Assembly: GCF_900156745.1 (NCBI RefSeq)
Contig: NZ_LT707065.1
Location: 682,001-746,000 of the forward strand
DNA: 64,000 bases
Direction of reading: 5' to 3'
Origin: Achromobacter sp. MFA1 R4
GTDB lineage: Bacteria; Pseudomonadota; Gammaproteobacteria; Burkholderiales; Burkholderiaceae_B
Notes under the pieces: generated by a model
Told to the model about the DNA's origin: nothing
Seen by the model: the letters and a program-made list of their open reading frames with translations, nothing else
The model's database searches: none
Shown here: positions 54,016 to 63,081 of the stretch, in pieces
How the letters are laid out: each line of letters starts with the position of its first letter
How positions within the stretch are numbered: position 1 is the first letter of the stretch
Position numbers and translations under genes: made by a program

Positions 54016-55269
54016 ATGAAACGCAGACTAGCCCTTAAGCAACTGACCGCCGTGAGCCTGTTGGCCATGTCCGGGTGGATGCCGCAGGTACACGCCGCCG
54101 AAGACACCATCAAGGTCGGCATCCTGCATTCCCTCTCCGGCACCATGGCCATCTCGGAAACGTCGCTCAAGGACGTGGCCCTGATGACCATCGACGAGAT
54201 CAACGCCAACGGCGGTGTGATGGGCAAGAAGCTCGAAGCCGTGGTCGTGGACCCCGCGTCGAACTGGCCGCTGTTCGCCGAGAAGTCCCGCCAGCTCCTG
54301 TCGCAGGACAAGGTGGCCGTGGTCTTCGGCTGCTGGACCTCGGTGTCGCGCAAATCGGTGCTGCCGGTCTTCAAGGAACTGAACGGCCTGCTCTTCTACC
54401 CGGTGCAATACGAAGGCGAAGAGCTGGAGAAGAACGTGTTCTACACGGGCGCCGCGCCCAACCAGCAGGCGATTCCGGCCGTGGAATACCTGATGAGCGA
54501 AGACGGCGGCGGCGCCAAGCGCTTCGTGCTGCTGGGCACCGACTACGTCTACCCCCGCACCACCAACAAGATCCTGCGCGCCTTCCTGCATTCCAAGGGC
54601 GTGAAGGACAGCGACATCGAAGAGGTCTACACGCCGTTCGGCCATTCCGACTACCAGACCATCGTGGCCAACATCAAGAAGTTCGCCACGGGTGGCAAGA
54701 CGGCCGTCATCTCCACGATCAACGGTGACTCCAACGTGCCCTTCTACAAGGAACTGGGCAACGCCGGGCTGAAGGCCACCGACGTCCCGGTCGTGGCGTT
54801 CTCGGTCGGCGAAGAAGAGCTGCGCGGCGTGGACACCAAGCCGCTGGTGGGCCACCTGGCCGCGTGGAACTACTTCCAGTCGGTCAAGAACCCCGTCAAC
54901 GACGCCTTCATCGCCAAGTGGAAGGCCTACGCCAAGGCCAAGAACCTGCCCAACGCCAACACGGTCGTGACGAACGACCCGATGGAAGCCACCTACATCG
55001 GCATCCACATGTGGAAGCAGGCCGTCGAACAGGCCAAGACCACTGACGTGGACAAGGTGATCGCGGCCATGGGCGGACAGAAGTTCAACGCGCCCGACGG
55101 CTACACCATCGAGATGGACAAGACCAACCACCACCTGCACAAGCCGGTCTACATCGGCGAAATCAAGGCGGACGGCCAGTTCAGCGTGGTGTGGAAGAGC
55201 AAGGGCCCGATCCGCGCCCAACCGTGGAGCCCGTACATCCCGGGCAACGAAGGCAAGCAAGGCCTGTAG
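54016..55269 (+). CDS. urtA: urea ABC transporter substrate-binding protein
   Basis: 417 residues. A signal peptide is present (MKRRLALKQLTAVSLLAMSGW...VHAAED), with mature periplasmic protein from about residue 27. The fold and motifs are those of UrtA in the branched-chain amino acid-type (HAAT) binding protein family: IKVGILHSLSGTMAISETSL, FGCWTSVSRKSVLPVF, LFYPVQYEGEE and YTGAAPNQQ. A GGAG ribosome-binding site precedes the ATG. It binds urea and delivers it to UrtBC. It is the first gene of urtABCDE, behind a sigma-54 promoter. Confidence 0.95.
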   Translation: MKRRLALKQLTAVSLLAMSGWMPQVHAAEDTIKVGILHSLSGTMAISETSLKDVALMTIDEINANGGVMGKKLEAVVVDPASNWPLFAEKSRQLLSQDKVAVVFGCWTSVSRKSVLPVFKELNGLLFYPVQYEGEELEKNVFYTGAAPNQQAIPAVEYLMSEDGGGAKRFVLLGTDYVYPRTTNKILRAFLHSKGVKDSDIEEVYTPFGHSDYQTIVANIKKFATGGKTAVISTINGDSNVPFYKELGNAGLKATDVPVVAFSVGEEELRGVDTKPLVGHLAAWNYFQSVKNPVNDAFIAKWKAYAKAKNLPNANTVVTNDPMEATYIGIHMWKQAVEQAKTTDVDKVIAAMGGQKFNAPDGYTIEMDKTNHHLHKPVYIGEIKADGQFSVVWKSKGPIRAQPWSPYIPGNEGKQGL

Positions 55270-55298
55270 TTTCACCACACCCCAAGGAAAGGGCAGCC

Positions 55299-56930
55299 AT
55301 GCGCATCGCGCCAATCGCACACTTCTTGCGTCGTTTCCTTCTTGCATGGCTGCTGGCCTTGCCGGCGCTGGCCGCGCCGGCGGCCGCCGCCGGCGTGGAC
55401 CAGGCCCTGCTCGCGCCGCTGGCCGGCGACGACACGGACGCCAGGCTGCAAGCGATTGCCGCGCTGGGCCAACTGCCCGATCCGGGCGCAGCCGCGGTGC
55501 TGCAGGCGCTGGGCAATGACCAGCTCTACGCCACCGCCGACGGCCGGGTGCTGATCGGAACGGGCGGCGCGCGCGCCACCGATCCGTCCACCGGCGCGTC
55601 CGTCGACCTGCCGGCGGACGCGGGCTCCATCTCCATCAACAACCGCCTGCGCCGCGCCATCCAGGCCGCGCTGGCGGGCACGCGGCTCTTCTCCGACAAT
55701 GCCGACGAACGCCTGGAAGCGGCCCGGCGCCTGCAGCAGACGGGCGACCCCGCCCGGCTGCCCATGCTGGAAAAGGCGCTCGCCGCCGAGAAGAACGAGG
55801 CCGTGCGCAGCGCCCTGCTGATCGCGCAGGCCAATCTGGAACTCAAGAGCGAAGACGCCGCAAAACGCCGCCACGCGGTCGAAGTGCTGGGCGAGACGAA
55901 GAACGCCGCCTTCCGCCCCACCCTGGCCGCCTTGACGCAACAACGCGACGGCGCCTACGCCGAGCCCGACCCCGGCGTGCGCGAAGCCGCCGCCAACGCG
56001 CTCAAGCAGATCGACCGGCACCTGGCCACGATCGAATGGGCCGGCAATCTCTTTTATGGCGTGAGCCTGGGCAGCGTGCTGCTGCTGGCCGCGCTGGGCC
56101 TGGCCATCACGTTCGGCCTGATGGGCGTCATCAACATGGCGCACGGCGAACTGCTGATGATCGGCGCCTATGTGACGTATGTGGTGCAGACGCTGTTCCG
56201 CGCCTGGCTGCCGGGCTGGCTGGACTGGTACGTGGTGGCCGCCTTGCCGCTCGCCTTCGTGGTGACGGCGCTGGTCGGCATGGCGCTGGAACGCACCGTG
56301 ATCCGGTGGCTTTATGGCCGCCCGCTGGAAACGCTGCTGGCGACCTGGGGCATCAGCCTGATGCTGATGCAGGGCGTGCGCTCGCTGTTCGGCGCGCAGA
56401 ACGTGGAGGTCGGCAATCCCAGCTGGATGTCCGGCGGCATCAACGTGCTGGGCGGACTGGTGCTCACCTATAACCGGCTCGTCATCATCGGCTTTGCCTT
56501 CTTCGTGGTGTTCCTGGTGTGGGCGCTGCTGAACCACACGCGGCTGGGCCTCTTCGTGCGCGCCATCACGCAGAACCGGCGCATGGCCGATTGCGTGGGC
56601 GTGCCCACCGGCCGCGTCGACATGCTGGCCTTCGGGCTGGGGTCCGGCATCGCGGGGCTTGCCGGCGTGGCGCTGTCCCAGCTTGGCAACGTGGGTCCGG
56701 ACCTGGGCCGAGGCTACATCGTCGATTCCTTCATGGTGGTGGTGCTGGGCGGCGTGGGCCAGCTTGCCGGCACCGTCATCGCCGCGCTGGGCCTGGGCGG
56801 CGTCAACAAAATCCTGGAGCCTTACGCGGGAGCCGTCATGGCCAAGATCACCATCCTGGTGCTCATCGTGCTGTTCGTCCAAAAGCGGCCGCAAGGCCTG
56901 TTCGCCCCGCGCGGCCGGAGCGTCGAATGA
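55299..56930 (+). CDS. urtB: urea ABC transporter permease UrtB
   Basis: 543 residues. A signal peptide and a periplasmic helical N-terminal domain of about 220 residues with HEAT-like character (LQAIAALGQLPDPGAAAVLQAL) come first, then a LivH-type permease of about eight membrane helices (FGLMGVINMAHGELLMIGAYV; LVLTYNRLVIIG; GLGSGIAGLAGVALSQLGNVGPDLGRGYIVDSF). The long N-terminal domain is normal for UrtB and absent from LivH. Together with UrtC it forms the membrane channel. It starts 29 bases after urtA; its stop overlaps the urtC start. Confidence 0.95.
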   Translation: MRIAPIAHFLRRFLLAWLLALPALAAPAAAAGVDQALLAPLAGDDTDARLQAIAALGQLPDPGAAAVLQALGNDQLYATADGRVLIGTGGARATDPSTGASVDLPADAGSISINNRLRRAIQAALAGTRLFSDNADERLEAARRLQQTGDPARLPMLEKALAAEKNEAVRSALLIAQANLELKSEDAAKRRHAVEVLGETKNAAFRPTLAALTQQRDGAYAEPDPGVREAAANALKQIDRHLATIEWAGNLFYGVSLGSVLLLAALGLAITFGLMGVINMAHGELLMIGAYVTYVVQTLFRAWLPGWLDWYVVAALPLAFVVTALVGMALERTVIRWLYGRPLETLLATWGISLMLMQGVRSLFGAQNVEVGNPSWMSGGINVLGGLVLTYNRLVIIGFAFFVVFLVWALLNHTRLGLFVRAITQNRRMADCVGVPTGRVDMLAFGLGSGIAGLAGVALSQLGNVGPDLGRGYIVDSFMVVVLGGVGQLAGTVIAALGLGGVNKILEPYAGAVMAKITILVLIVLFVQKRPQGLFAPRGRSVE

Positions 56931-58054
56931 AACAGACCGCGCTGACCGACCTGAACCTGCTGGCCCGTCGTCCGCTATTCTCGGGCCGCGTGTGGGCAGC
57001 CCTGGCCGCGGGCGTCGCCCTGCTGGCGCTGCTGCCGCTGCTGAACCTGGTGTTCCCGCCGGGCCACGCCCTGCATGTCTCCGCCTATGCCGTGGCCCTG
57101 CTGGGCAAGTTCATGTGCTACGCCATGGCGGCGCTGGCGCTGGACCTGGTGTGGGGCTATGCCGGCATCCTGTCCCTGGGCCATGGCCTTTTCTTCGCGC
57201 TGGGCGGCTACGCCCACGGCATGTACCTGATGCGCGCCATCGGCCGCGACGGCGTCTACCAGAGCGACCTGCCCGACTTCATGGTGTTCCTGGACTGGAA
57301 GAGCTACCCCTGGTACTGGTCGTTCACGGATCACTTCTGGTACGCCATGCTGCTGGTGGTGCTGGTGCCGGGCGTGCTGGCCTTCGTGTTCGGCTACTTC
57401 GCCTTCCGCTCGCGCATCAAGGGCGTGTACTTCTCGATCATCACGCAGGCGCTGACCTTCGCCGCCATGCTGCTGTTCTTTCGCAACGACACGGGCTTTG
57501 GCGGCAACAACGGCTTTACCGATTTCAAGCGCATCCTGGGCTTTGACATCACCGCGCCGGGCACGCGCGCCACGCTCTACTGGGTCACGCTGGCGGCCCT
57601 GGCCGGCGCCCTGATCCTGGCCCGCATGGTCACGCAGAGCAAGCTGGGCCGCGTGCTGACGGCCGTGCGCGACGCCGAAAGCCGGCTGCGCTTCATCGGC
57701 TACGACCCGCTGGGCTTCAAGCTGTTCGTGTGGACGCTGTCGGCCGTGCTGTGCGGCATCGCGGGCGCGCTGTACGTGCCGCAGGTCGGCATCATCAATC
57801 CCGGCGAAATGTCGACCGAGAACTCCATCGAGATGGTGATCTGGGTGGCCACGGGCGGGCGCGGCACCCTGATCGGACCCATCATCGGCGCGGGCGCGGT
57901 GAACGGCCTGAAGACCTGGTTCACCAGCGTGCTGCCGGAATACTGGCTGTATGCGCTGGGCCTCATCTTCGTGCTGGTGACCCTGTTCCTGCCCACCGGC
58001 ATCGTCGGTCTGGCCCGCCGCATCGCGGCCCGCTTCCAGGAGAAGAAGGCATGA
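56927..58054 (+). CDS. urtC: urea ABC transporter permease UrtC
   Basis: A 375-residue LivM-type permease with about ten membrane helices. Recognisable regions include DLVWGYAGILSLGHGLFFALGGYAHGMYL, RSRIKGVYFSIITQALTFAAML, GFGGNNGFTDF, and SAVLCGIAGALYVPQVGIINP. It pairs with UrtB in the inner membrane. Its start overlaps the urtB stop and its stop overlaps the urtD start (ATGA junctions), so the operon is tightly coupled. Confidence 0.95.
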   Translation: MKQTALTDLNLLARRPLFSGRVWAALAAGVALLALLPLLNLVFPPGHALHVSAYAVALLGKFMCYAMAALALDLVWGYAGILSLGHGLFFALGGYAHGMYLMRAIGRDGVYQSDLPDFMVFLDWKSYPWYWSFTDHFWYAMLLVVLVPGVLAFVFGYFAFRSRIKGVYFSIITQALTFAAMLLFFRNDTGFGGNNGFTDFKRILGFDITAPGTRATLYWVTLAALAGALILARMVTQSKLGRVLTAVRDAESRLRFIGYDPLGFKLFVWTLSAVLCGIAGALYVPQVGIINPGEMSTENSIEMVIWVATGGRGTLIGPIIGAGAVNGLKTWFTSVLPEYWLYALGLIFVLVTLFLPTGIVGLARRIAARFQEKKA

Positions 58055-58890
58055 CCAGCACGCACACCGAATCCGCCATGCTGGACGGCGGCCCGAGCGG
58101 CGAGGCCGGCTACGGCCGCGTCAGCCCCCCGGGCCTGGACACCAGCCACGGCGCCATCCTGTACCTGGAAGGCATCACGGTCAGCTTCGACGGCTTCAAG
58201 GCCCTGAACGACCTGACGCTGGACATCGGCGTGGGCGAACTGCGCTGCATCATCGGCCCCAACGGCGCGGGCAAGACCACGATGATGGACGTGATCACCG
58301 GCAAGACGCGGCCCACGGCGGGCACGGCGTACTTCGGCCAGAGCATCGACCTGACCACGCTGAACGAGGCGCAGATCGCCCACGCGGGCATCGGCCGCAA
58401 GTTCCAGCGCCCGACCGTGTTCGAGCAGCACACGGTGTTCGAGAACCTGGAACTGGCGATGAAGACCGACAAGCGCGTGCGTCCCACGCTGTTCTCGCGC
58501 CTGTCCAGCGAACAGGCCGACCGCATCGGCGAGACGCTGGACCTGATCCGGCTGCGGGCCGAGGTCTGGCGGCCCGCCGGGCTGCTGTCGCACGGCCAGA
58601 AGCAATGGCTGGAGATCGGCATGCTGCTGATGCAGGAGCCGCAGTTGCTGCTGCTGGACGAACCCGTGGCCGGCATGACCGACGCCGAGACCGAGCGCAC
58701 CGGCGAACTGCTGAATGAATTGCGCGGCCGCCATTCCCTGATGGTGGTGGAGCACGACATGGACTTCGTGAACCAGATCGCGGGCGACGGCAAGGTCACC
58801 GTGCTGCACGAAGGGTCGGTGCTGGCTGAAGGGCCGATGAGCCGCGTGCAGGCCGATCCGCGCGTGATCGAAGTCTATCTGGGGCGCTGA
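58051..58890 (+). CDS. urtD: urea ABC transporter ATP-binding protein UrtD
   Basis: 279 residues. An N-terminal tail of about 35 residues precedes the ATPase: Walker A GPNGAGKT at residues 69-76, signature LSHGQKQWLEIG, Walker B LLLLDEPVAGMT, and the switch histidine in VVEHDMDFV. It is the LivG-like ATPase that drives urea import with UrtE at the cytoplasmic face of UrtBC. Confidence 0.95.
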   Translation: MTSTHTESAMLDGGPSGEAGYGRVSPPGLDTSHGAILYLEGITVSFDGFKALNDLTLDIGVGELRCIIGPNGAGKTTMMDVITGKTRPTAGTAYFGQSIDLTTLNEAQIAHAGIGRKFQRPTVFEQHTVFENLELAMKTDKRVRPTLFSRLSSEQADRIGETLDLIRLRAEVWRPAGLLSHGQKQWLEIGMLLMQEPQLLLLDEPVAGMTDAETERTGELLNELRGRHSLMVVEHDMDFVNQIAGDGKVTVLHEGSVLAEGPMSRVQADPRVIEVYLGR

Positions 58891-58891
58891 A

Positions 58892-59590
58892 ATGCTGGAC
58901 GTAAGCACGATCGACCAATACTACGGCGGCAGCCACACCCTGCGCGGCGTGTCGCTGTCCGTGCGCCAGGGCGAGTGCCTGGCGCTGCTGGGCCGCAACG
59001 GCGTGGGCAAGACCACCCTGCTCAAGTGCGTGATGGGCGTGCTGCCCGTGGCGCGCGGCGGCATCACATTCGACGGCGCGGACATCACGCGCCTGGCGCC
59101 GCACCAGCGCGCCGCGCGCGGCATGGCCTACGTGCCGCAGGGCCGCGACATCTTCGCGCGGCTGACGGTGGAAGAAAACATCCTGATGGGAATGGCGACC
59201 AAGCCCGCGGCCCGCGCGCGGCGCATCAAGGAAGAAGTCTTCGAGCTGTTTCCCGTCCTGAAAAGCATGCTGTCGCGCCGCGGCGGCGACCTGTCGGGCG
59301 GGCAGCAGCAACAACTTGCGATTGCCCGGGCGCTGGTGGCCGAGCCCAAGCTCATCATCCTGGACGAACCCACGGAAGGCATCCAGCCGTCCATCATCAA
59401 GGACATCGCGCGCGTCATCCACATGCTGCGCGAGCGTGGCGACATCGCGATCCTGCTGTGCGAACAGTACTTCGATTTCGCGCGCGAGCTGGCCGACCAG
59501 TTCGTGGTGCTGTCGCGCGGCGAAGTGGTGGCGCGCGGCGGGCGCGATGCGATCGACGGCGAGGACGTGCGGCGGCACCTGTCGGTATGA
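58892..59590 (+). CDS. urtE: urea ABC transporter ATP-binding protein UrtE
   Basis: A 232-residue LivF-like ATPase. Walker A is GRNGVGKT (residues 34-41), the signature is LSGGQQQQLAIARALV, and Walker B is LIILDEPTEGIQPS; ILLCEQYFDFA carries the switch region, with Gln-Tyr following the usual Glu. It starts 1 base after the urtD stop and ends the urtABCDE operon. An arsC-like gene follows on the same strand after 73 bases. Confidence 0.95.
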   Translation: MLDVSTIDQYYGGSHTLRGVSLSVRQGECLALLGRNGVGKTTLLKCVMGVLPVARGGITFDGADITRLAPHQRAARGMAYVPQGRDIFARLTVEENILMGMATKPAARARRIKEEVFELFPVLKSMLSRRGGDLSGGQQQQLAIARALVAEPKLIILDEPTEGIQPSIIKDIARVIHMLRERGDIAILLCEQYFDFARELADQFVVLSRGEVVARGGRDAIDGEDVRRHLSV

Positions 59591-59663
59591 AGCCGATCCC
59601 GGCGCGGCGGATGGACTATGCTCCCAGTCCTGCATCACGCATCGTCCGAAAACAGGAGCATTC

Positions 59664-60092
59664 ATGTCCGACGTCATCATCTATCACAACCCCAAGTGCG
59701 GCACGTCGCGCAACACGCTGGGCCTGATCCGCAACGCCGGCATCGAGCCGCAGGTCGTGCTGTACCTGGAAACGCCGCCCTCGCGCGACACGCTGACGGC
59801 GCTGTTCAAGCGCGCCGGCATCAGCGTGCGCGAGGCGCTGCGCGAGAAAGGCACGCCCTATGCGGAACTGGGCCTGGACGACACCTCGCTGTCTGACGAC
59901 GCCCTGCTGGATGCCATCGCCAAGCATCCCATCCTGCTGAACCGCCCTTTCGTGTCCACCCCGCTGGGCGCGCGCCTGTGCCGTCCGTGCGAGCTGGTGC
60001 TGGACATCCTGCCGGCCCCGCAGAAAGGCGCCTTTTCCAAGGAAAGCGGCGAGCCGGTCATCGACGCGCAAGGCAATCGCATCCAGAAGTAA
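59664..60092 (+). CDS. arsC: ArsC-family (glutaredoxin-dependent) arsenate reductase
   Basis: A 142-residue protein of the ArsC thioredoxin-fold group. The catalytic cysteine is C12 in YHNPKCGTSRNTLGLIR, and the conserved arginine loop is near PILLNRPFVSTPLGARLCRP. It reduces arsenate to arsenite using glutaredoxin/glutathione. Spx/YffB-type relatives have different functions, but this one has the arsenate reductase pattern including the three active-site arginine regions. A GGAG-type ribosome-binding site precedes the ATG. No ars operon partner is adjacent. Confidence 0.9.
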   Translation: MSDVIIYHNPKCGTSRNTLGLIRNAGIEPQVVLYLETPPSRDTLTALFKRAGISVREALREKGTPYAELGLDDTSLSDDALLDAIAKHPILLNRPFVSTPLGARLCRPCELVLDILPAPQKGAFSKESGEPVIDAQGNRIQK

Positions 60093-60111
60093 AAGCGGGC
60101 GATGCGCGCCC
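60093..60111 (+). terminator. hairpin immediately after the arsC stop
   Basis: GCGGGCG and CGCCCGC form a perfect 7-base stem with a 5-base loop, beginning at the base after the TAA stop. Only ATT follows, not a full T-run, so it is a likely but incomplete intrinsic terminator. Confidence 0.45.
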
Positions 60112-60184
60112 GCATTGCAAGGAAACTGACGGGTACGCCAGATACCATCGCGGCCACTGATTCATTACGCCGCGATGACGTGTC

Positions 60185-60790
60185 ATGGAATTCCTGGAAA
60201 GCCTCAACCAGTCCCTGTTTCTTCTGATCAACGCCGATCCGGCCGCGTCCGCGTGGCGGATCCATGCCGCCCTGCTGGCGGCCAATGCGCTGATCCTGCT
60301 GCTGCCGGGCGTCATGGCCGCCGCGTGGCTGTGGGGCAATGAGGCGCAGCGCGGACTGATGCTCAAGGCGCTGGCCAGCATCGCCGTGGCGCTGGGCGCC
60401 AGCTACCTGTGCGGGGTGCTGTGGCCGCACCCGCGCCCCTTTGCCGTCGGCCTGGGGCATGCCTTCTTCCCGCACAGGCCCACCGCCTCGTTTCCCAGCA
60501 ACCACACCATCATCATCGCCACCTTCGCGTTCGCGCTGATCCTGGACCGGCAACGGGCCGCATGGGGGTGGCTGGCGCTGGCGGGGGCCGCGCTGGTCGG
60601 GACGTCGCGCGTTTACCTGGGCGTGCACTTCCCGCTGGACATCGCGGGCGGACTGCTGCTGGCGCCCGTGGCGGCCGCGATCACGATTCCTCTCTGGCGC
60701 CGCGCGGGCGCGCCGCTGACGGCGGCGGCGCAGGGCCTGTACCGCAAGGCGCTGGCCCTGCCGATTGCGCGCGGGTGGATACGGGCCTAG
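60185..60790 (+). CDS. PAP2-family phosphatase (undecaprenyl-diphosphatase-like)
   Basis: A 201-residue membrane protein with five to six helices and the three PAP2 active-site motifs: WPHPRPFAVG (the KxxxxxxRP position, in a form with Arg-Pro), SFPSNHT, and SRVYLGVHFPLDIAGG with the catalytic histidine. The size and motifs resemble BcrC-type undecaprenyl pyrophosphate phosphatases that recycle the lipid carrier of cell-wall synthesis. A lipid A or phosphatidate phosphatase is the alternative. It is a single gene. Confidence 0.82.
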   Translation: MEFLESLNQSLFLLINADPAASAWRIHAALLAANALILLLPGVMAAAWLWGNEAQRGLMLKALASIAVALGASYLCGVLWPHPRPFAVGLGHAFFPHRPTASFPSNHTIIIATFAFALILDRQRAAWGWLALAGAALVGTSRVYLGVHFPLDIAGGLLLAPVAAAITIPLWRRAGAPLTAAAQGLYRKALALPIARGWIRA

Positions 60791-60809
60791 GACCTGCGGC
60801 GTAGACCGG

Positions 60810-61790
60810 TCAGTTGACCGCCACGTTGGCCTCCTTGACCAGTTTCGCGTAATTGGAGGTGTCGGCGCCGATGCGCGCCTTCATCTCGGCGGCCGAGTCG
60901 CCGATGGGAACCGCGCCGATCTCCGCCATGCGCCGCGTGAAGTCGGGCGAACGGATGATTTTCACCATTTCCGCATTCAGCCGGTCCACCACGTCCTTGG
61001 GCACGGCCGCCGGCGCCAGCACGCCGAACCAGGTGCCCATGTTGAAGGGCTTCAGGCCCGCCTCTTCCATGGTCGGCACGTCCGGCAGCGCGGCCGAGCG
61101 CTGGTTGGTGGTCACGGCCAGCGCGCGCAGCTTGCCGCTCTGGATGTGAGGGAGCACCGGCGTGATCGTGTCGAACGACATGTCGATCTGCCCGCCCAGC
61201 AGGTCGGTCGTGAGCGGCCCGCTGCCCTTGTAGGGCACATGCAGCAGCTGCACCTGGCCCGCGCGTTCGAACTGCGCGCCGATCAGATGCTGGCCGGTGC
61301 CCATGCCATTGGACCCGTACGTCAGCTTGCCGGGCGCGGCCTTGGCCAGCTTAAGCAGCGACGCCACATCCCTGGCTTGCAGCTTGGGATTGACGACCAG
61401 CACGTTCGGCACCAGCGCCACCGTGGTCACCGGCGCGAAGTCCTTCTGGAAGTCGTACTGCAGGCTTTTGTAGACGCTGGTGGCGATCGTGTGATGCACC
61501 GCGCCCATCAGCAGCGTGTAGCCGTCCGGCGCCGCCTTGGCCACGTAGTCCGCGCCCAGCGTCGCGCCCGCGCCCGGCTTGTTTTCCACCACCACCGGCT
61601 GGCCCAGGCTTTTAGCCAGTTCCTGCCCCAGCGCGCGCGCCAGGACGTCCGTGGTGCCGCCGGCCGGGAATGGCACGACCAGGTTCACGGGCCTGGCCGG
61701 ATAGGACTGCGCCTGCGCGCCGCCCGCAAGGGAAAGGCCCATCAGGCAGGCGAACGCCAGGGCGCGCGCCGTCATCGCTTTCTTATGCAT
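60810..61790 (-). CDS. Bug-family tripartite tricarboxylate-type receptor
   Basis: A 326-residue periplasmic binding protein with a signal peptide (MTARALAFACLMGLSLAGGAQAQ). Bug-family motifs are present: YPARPVNLVVPFPAGGTTDVLAR, VVVENKPGAGATLGADYVAKAAPDGYTL, LLHVPYKGSGP. These proteins bind carboxylates (such as citrate or tartrate) or other small acids. Bordetella and Achromobacter carry many of them as orphans without TctAB, as here. A clear GGAG ribosome-binding site precedes the ATG at 61790. The adjacent tartrate/malate-type dehydrogenase hints at a dicarboxylate ligand. Confidence 0.9.
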   Translation of the reverse strand: MHKKAMTARALAFACLMGLSLAGGAQAQSYPARPVNLVVPFPAGGTTDVLARALGQELAKSLGQPVVVENKPGAGATLGADYVAKAAPDGYTLLMGAVHHTIATSVYKSLQYDFQKDFAPVTTVALVPNVLVVNPKLQARDVASLLKLAKAAPGKLTYGSNGMGTGQHLIGAQFERAGQVQLLHVPYKGSGPLTTDLLGGQIDMSFDTITPVLPHIQSGKLRALAVTTNQRSAALPDVPTMEEAGLKPFNMGTWFGVLAPAAVPKDVVDRLNAEMVKIIRSPDFTRRMAEIGAVPIGDSAAEMKARIGADTSNYAKLVKEANVAVN

Positions 61791-61880
61791 GGTTTGTCTC
61801 CTGGATACGAATGGACTTCGTCTTTTATTTGTTGCCAGGCGCAGGCCTTGAATCTGATGTTCTTGGGGCCTGGTTCGATA

Positions 61881-61895
61881 CGGTGTCAGACACCG
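61881..61895. repeat. CGGTGTCAGACACCG palindrome
   Basis: A perfect 15-base palindrome (7-base arms around one A), just past the end of the tartrate dehydrogenase-like gene and upstream of the Bug gene. It is probably a repeated intergenic element or operator; there is no T-run after it. Confidence 0.45.
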
Positions 61896-61909
61896 GAACA
61901 GGACACCGC

Positions 61910-62995
61910 TTACGCCGCCTTGGCCCGCGCCGAGGCGGCCAACTTCGCGCAGACCGCCGCGGTTACCTGCTCGGTCGTCGCGCGGCCGCCCAGGTCGCCG
62001 GTGTGCAGCGCGGGATCGGCGGTGACGCTTTCGATGGCCTGCATCAGCCGGGCGGCGGCCTCGTTTTCGCCCAGGTGCTCCAGCAGCATGACCACCGACC
62101 AGAACGTGCCGATGGGATTGGCCAGGCCCTTGCCCATGATGTCGAACGCCGAGCCATGGATGGGCTCGAACATCGAGGGGTAGCGGCGCTCGGGATCGAT
62201 ATTGCCGGTGGGCGCGATGCCCAGGCTGCCGGCCAGCGCCGCGGCCAGGTCGCTCAGGATGTCGGCGTGCAGGTTGGTGGCGACGATGGTGTCCAGCGAC
62301 GCGGGCCGGTTGACCATGCGCGCGGTGGCGGCGTCCACCAGTTCCTTGTCCCAGGCCACGTCGGGAAACTCGCGGCTGATCTGCAGGGCGATCTCGTCCC
62401 ACATCACCATGGCGTGGCGCTGGGCGTTGGACTTGGTAATGACGGTCAGCAGCTTGCGGGGCCGCGATTGCGCCAGCGTGAAGGCGAAGCGCAGGATGCG
62501 CTCGACGCCGGCGCGCGTCATGATGGACACGTCGGTGGCGGCCTCGATGGGATGCCCCTGGTGCACGCGTCCGCCCACGCCGGCGTATTCGCCTTCGGAG
62601 TTTTCGCGCACGATCACCCAGTCCAGTTGTTCGGGCGTGCAGCGCTTGAGGGGCGCGTCGATGCCGGGCAGGATGCGCGTGGGACGCACGTTGGCGTACT
62701 GGTCAAAGCCCTGGCAGATCTTCAGGCGCAGCCCCCACAGCGTGACGTGGTCGGGGATGTCCGGATCGCCGGCCGAGCCGAACAGGATCGCGTCCTTGTC
62801 GCGCAGCGCATCCAGGCCATCGGCCGGCATCATGACGCCGTGCTTGCGGTAGTAGTCGCCGCCCCAGTCGAAGTCCTGGAAGTCAAAGCGCGGACCGCCC
62901 TGGTCGGCCAGTTCCTGCATGACGCGCCGGCCGGCCGGAATCACTTCCTTGCCGATGCCGTCGCCGGGGATGGTTGCGATGCGATAGGTCTTCAT
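61910..62995 (-). CDS. tartrate/D-malate dehydrogenase-type oxidative decarboxylase
   Basis: 361 residues of the isopropylmalate/isocitrate dehydrogenase superfamily. Visible are the N-terminal IATIPGDGIGKEVIPAG, ENSEGEYAGVGG (substrate loop), ITKSNAQRHAMVMWDE, and the C-terminal NIDPERRYPSMFEPIHGSAFDIMGKGLANPIG. This combination is typical of tartrate dehydrogenase (TtuC) and D-malate dehydrogenase (DmlA), which use NAD+ with Mn/Mg. LeuB proper is less likely. The ATG at 62995 begins just ahead of the first strand. Together with the downstream Bug receptor it may form a hydroxy-dicarboxylate catabolic unit. Confidence 0.85.
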   Translation of the reverse strand: MKTYRIATIPGDGIGKEVIPAGRRVMQELADQGGPRFDFQDFDWGGDYYRKHGVMMPADGLDALRDKDAILFGSAGDPDIPDHVTLWGLRLKICQGFDQYANVRPTRILPGIDAPLKRCTPEQLDWVIVRENSEGEYAGVGGRVHQGHPIEAATDVSIMTRAGVERILRFAFTLAQSRPRKLLTVITKSNAQRHAMVMWDEIALQISREFPDVAWDKELVDAATARMVNRPASLDTIVATNLHADILSDLAAALAGSLGIAPTGNIDPERRYPSMFEPIHGSAFDIMGKGLANPIGTFWSVVMLLEHLGENEAAARLMQAIESVTADPALHTGDLGGRATTEQVTAAVCAKLAASARAKAA

Positions 62996-63081
62996 GGGCG
63001 CCAGCGCTCCGTGTGGATGAAAGTCTGCTGGCACTGTACCGGCCGGGACGCGCGGCGCCCGCGCGCCAATTCACAACATTT

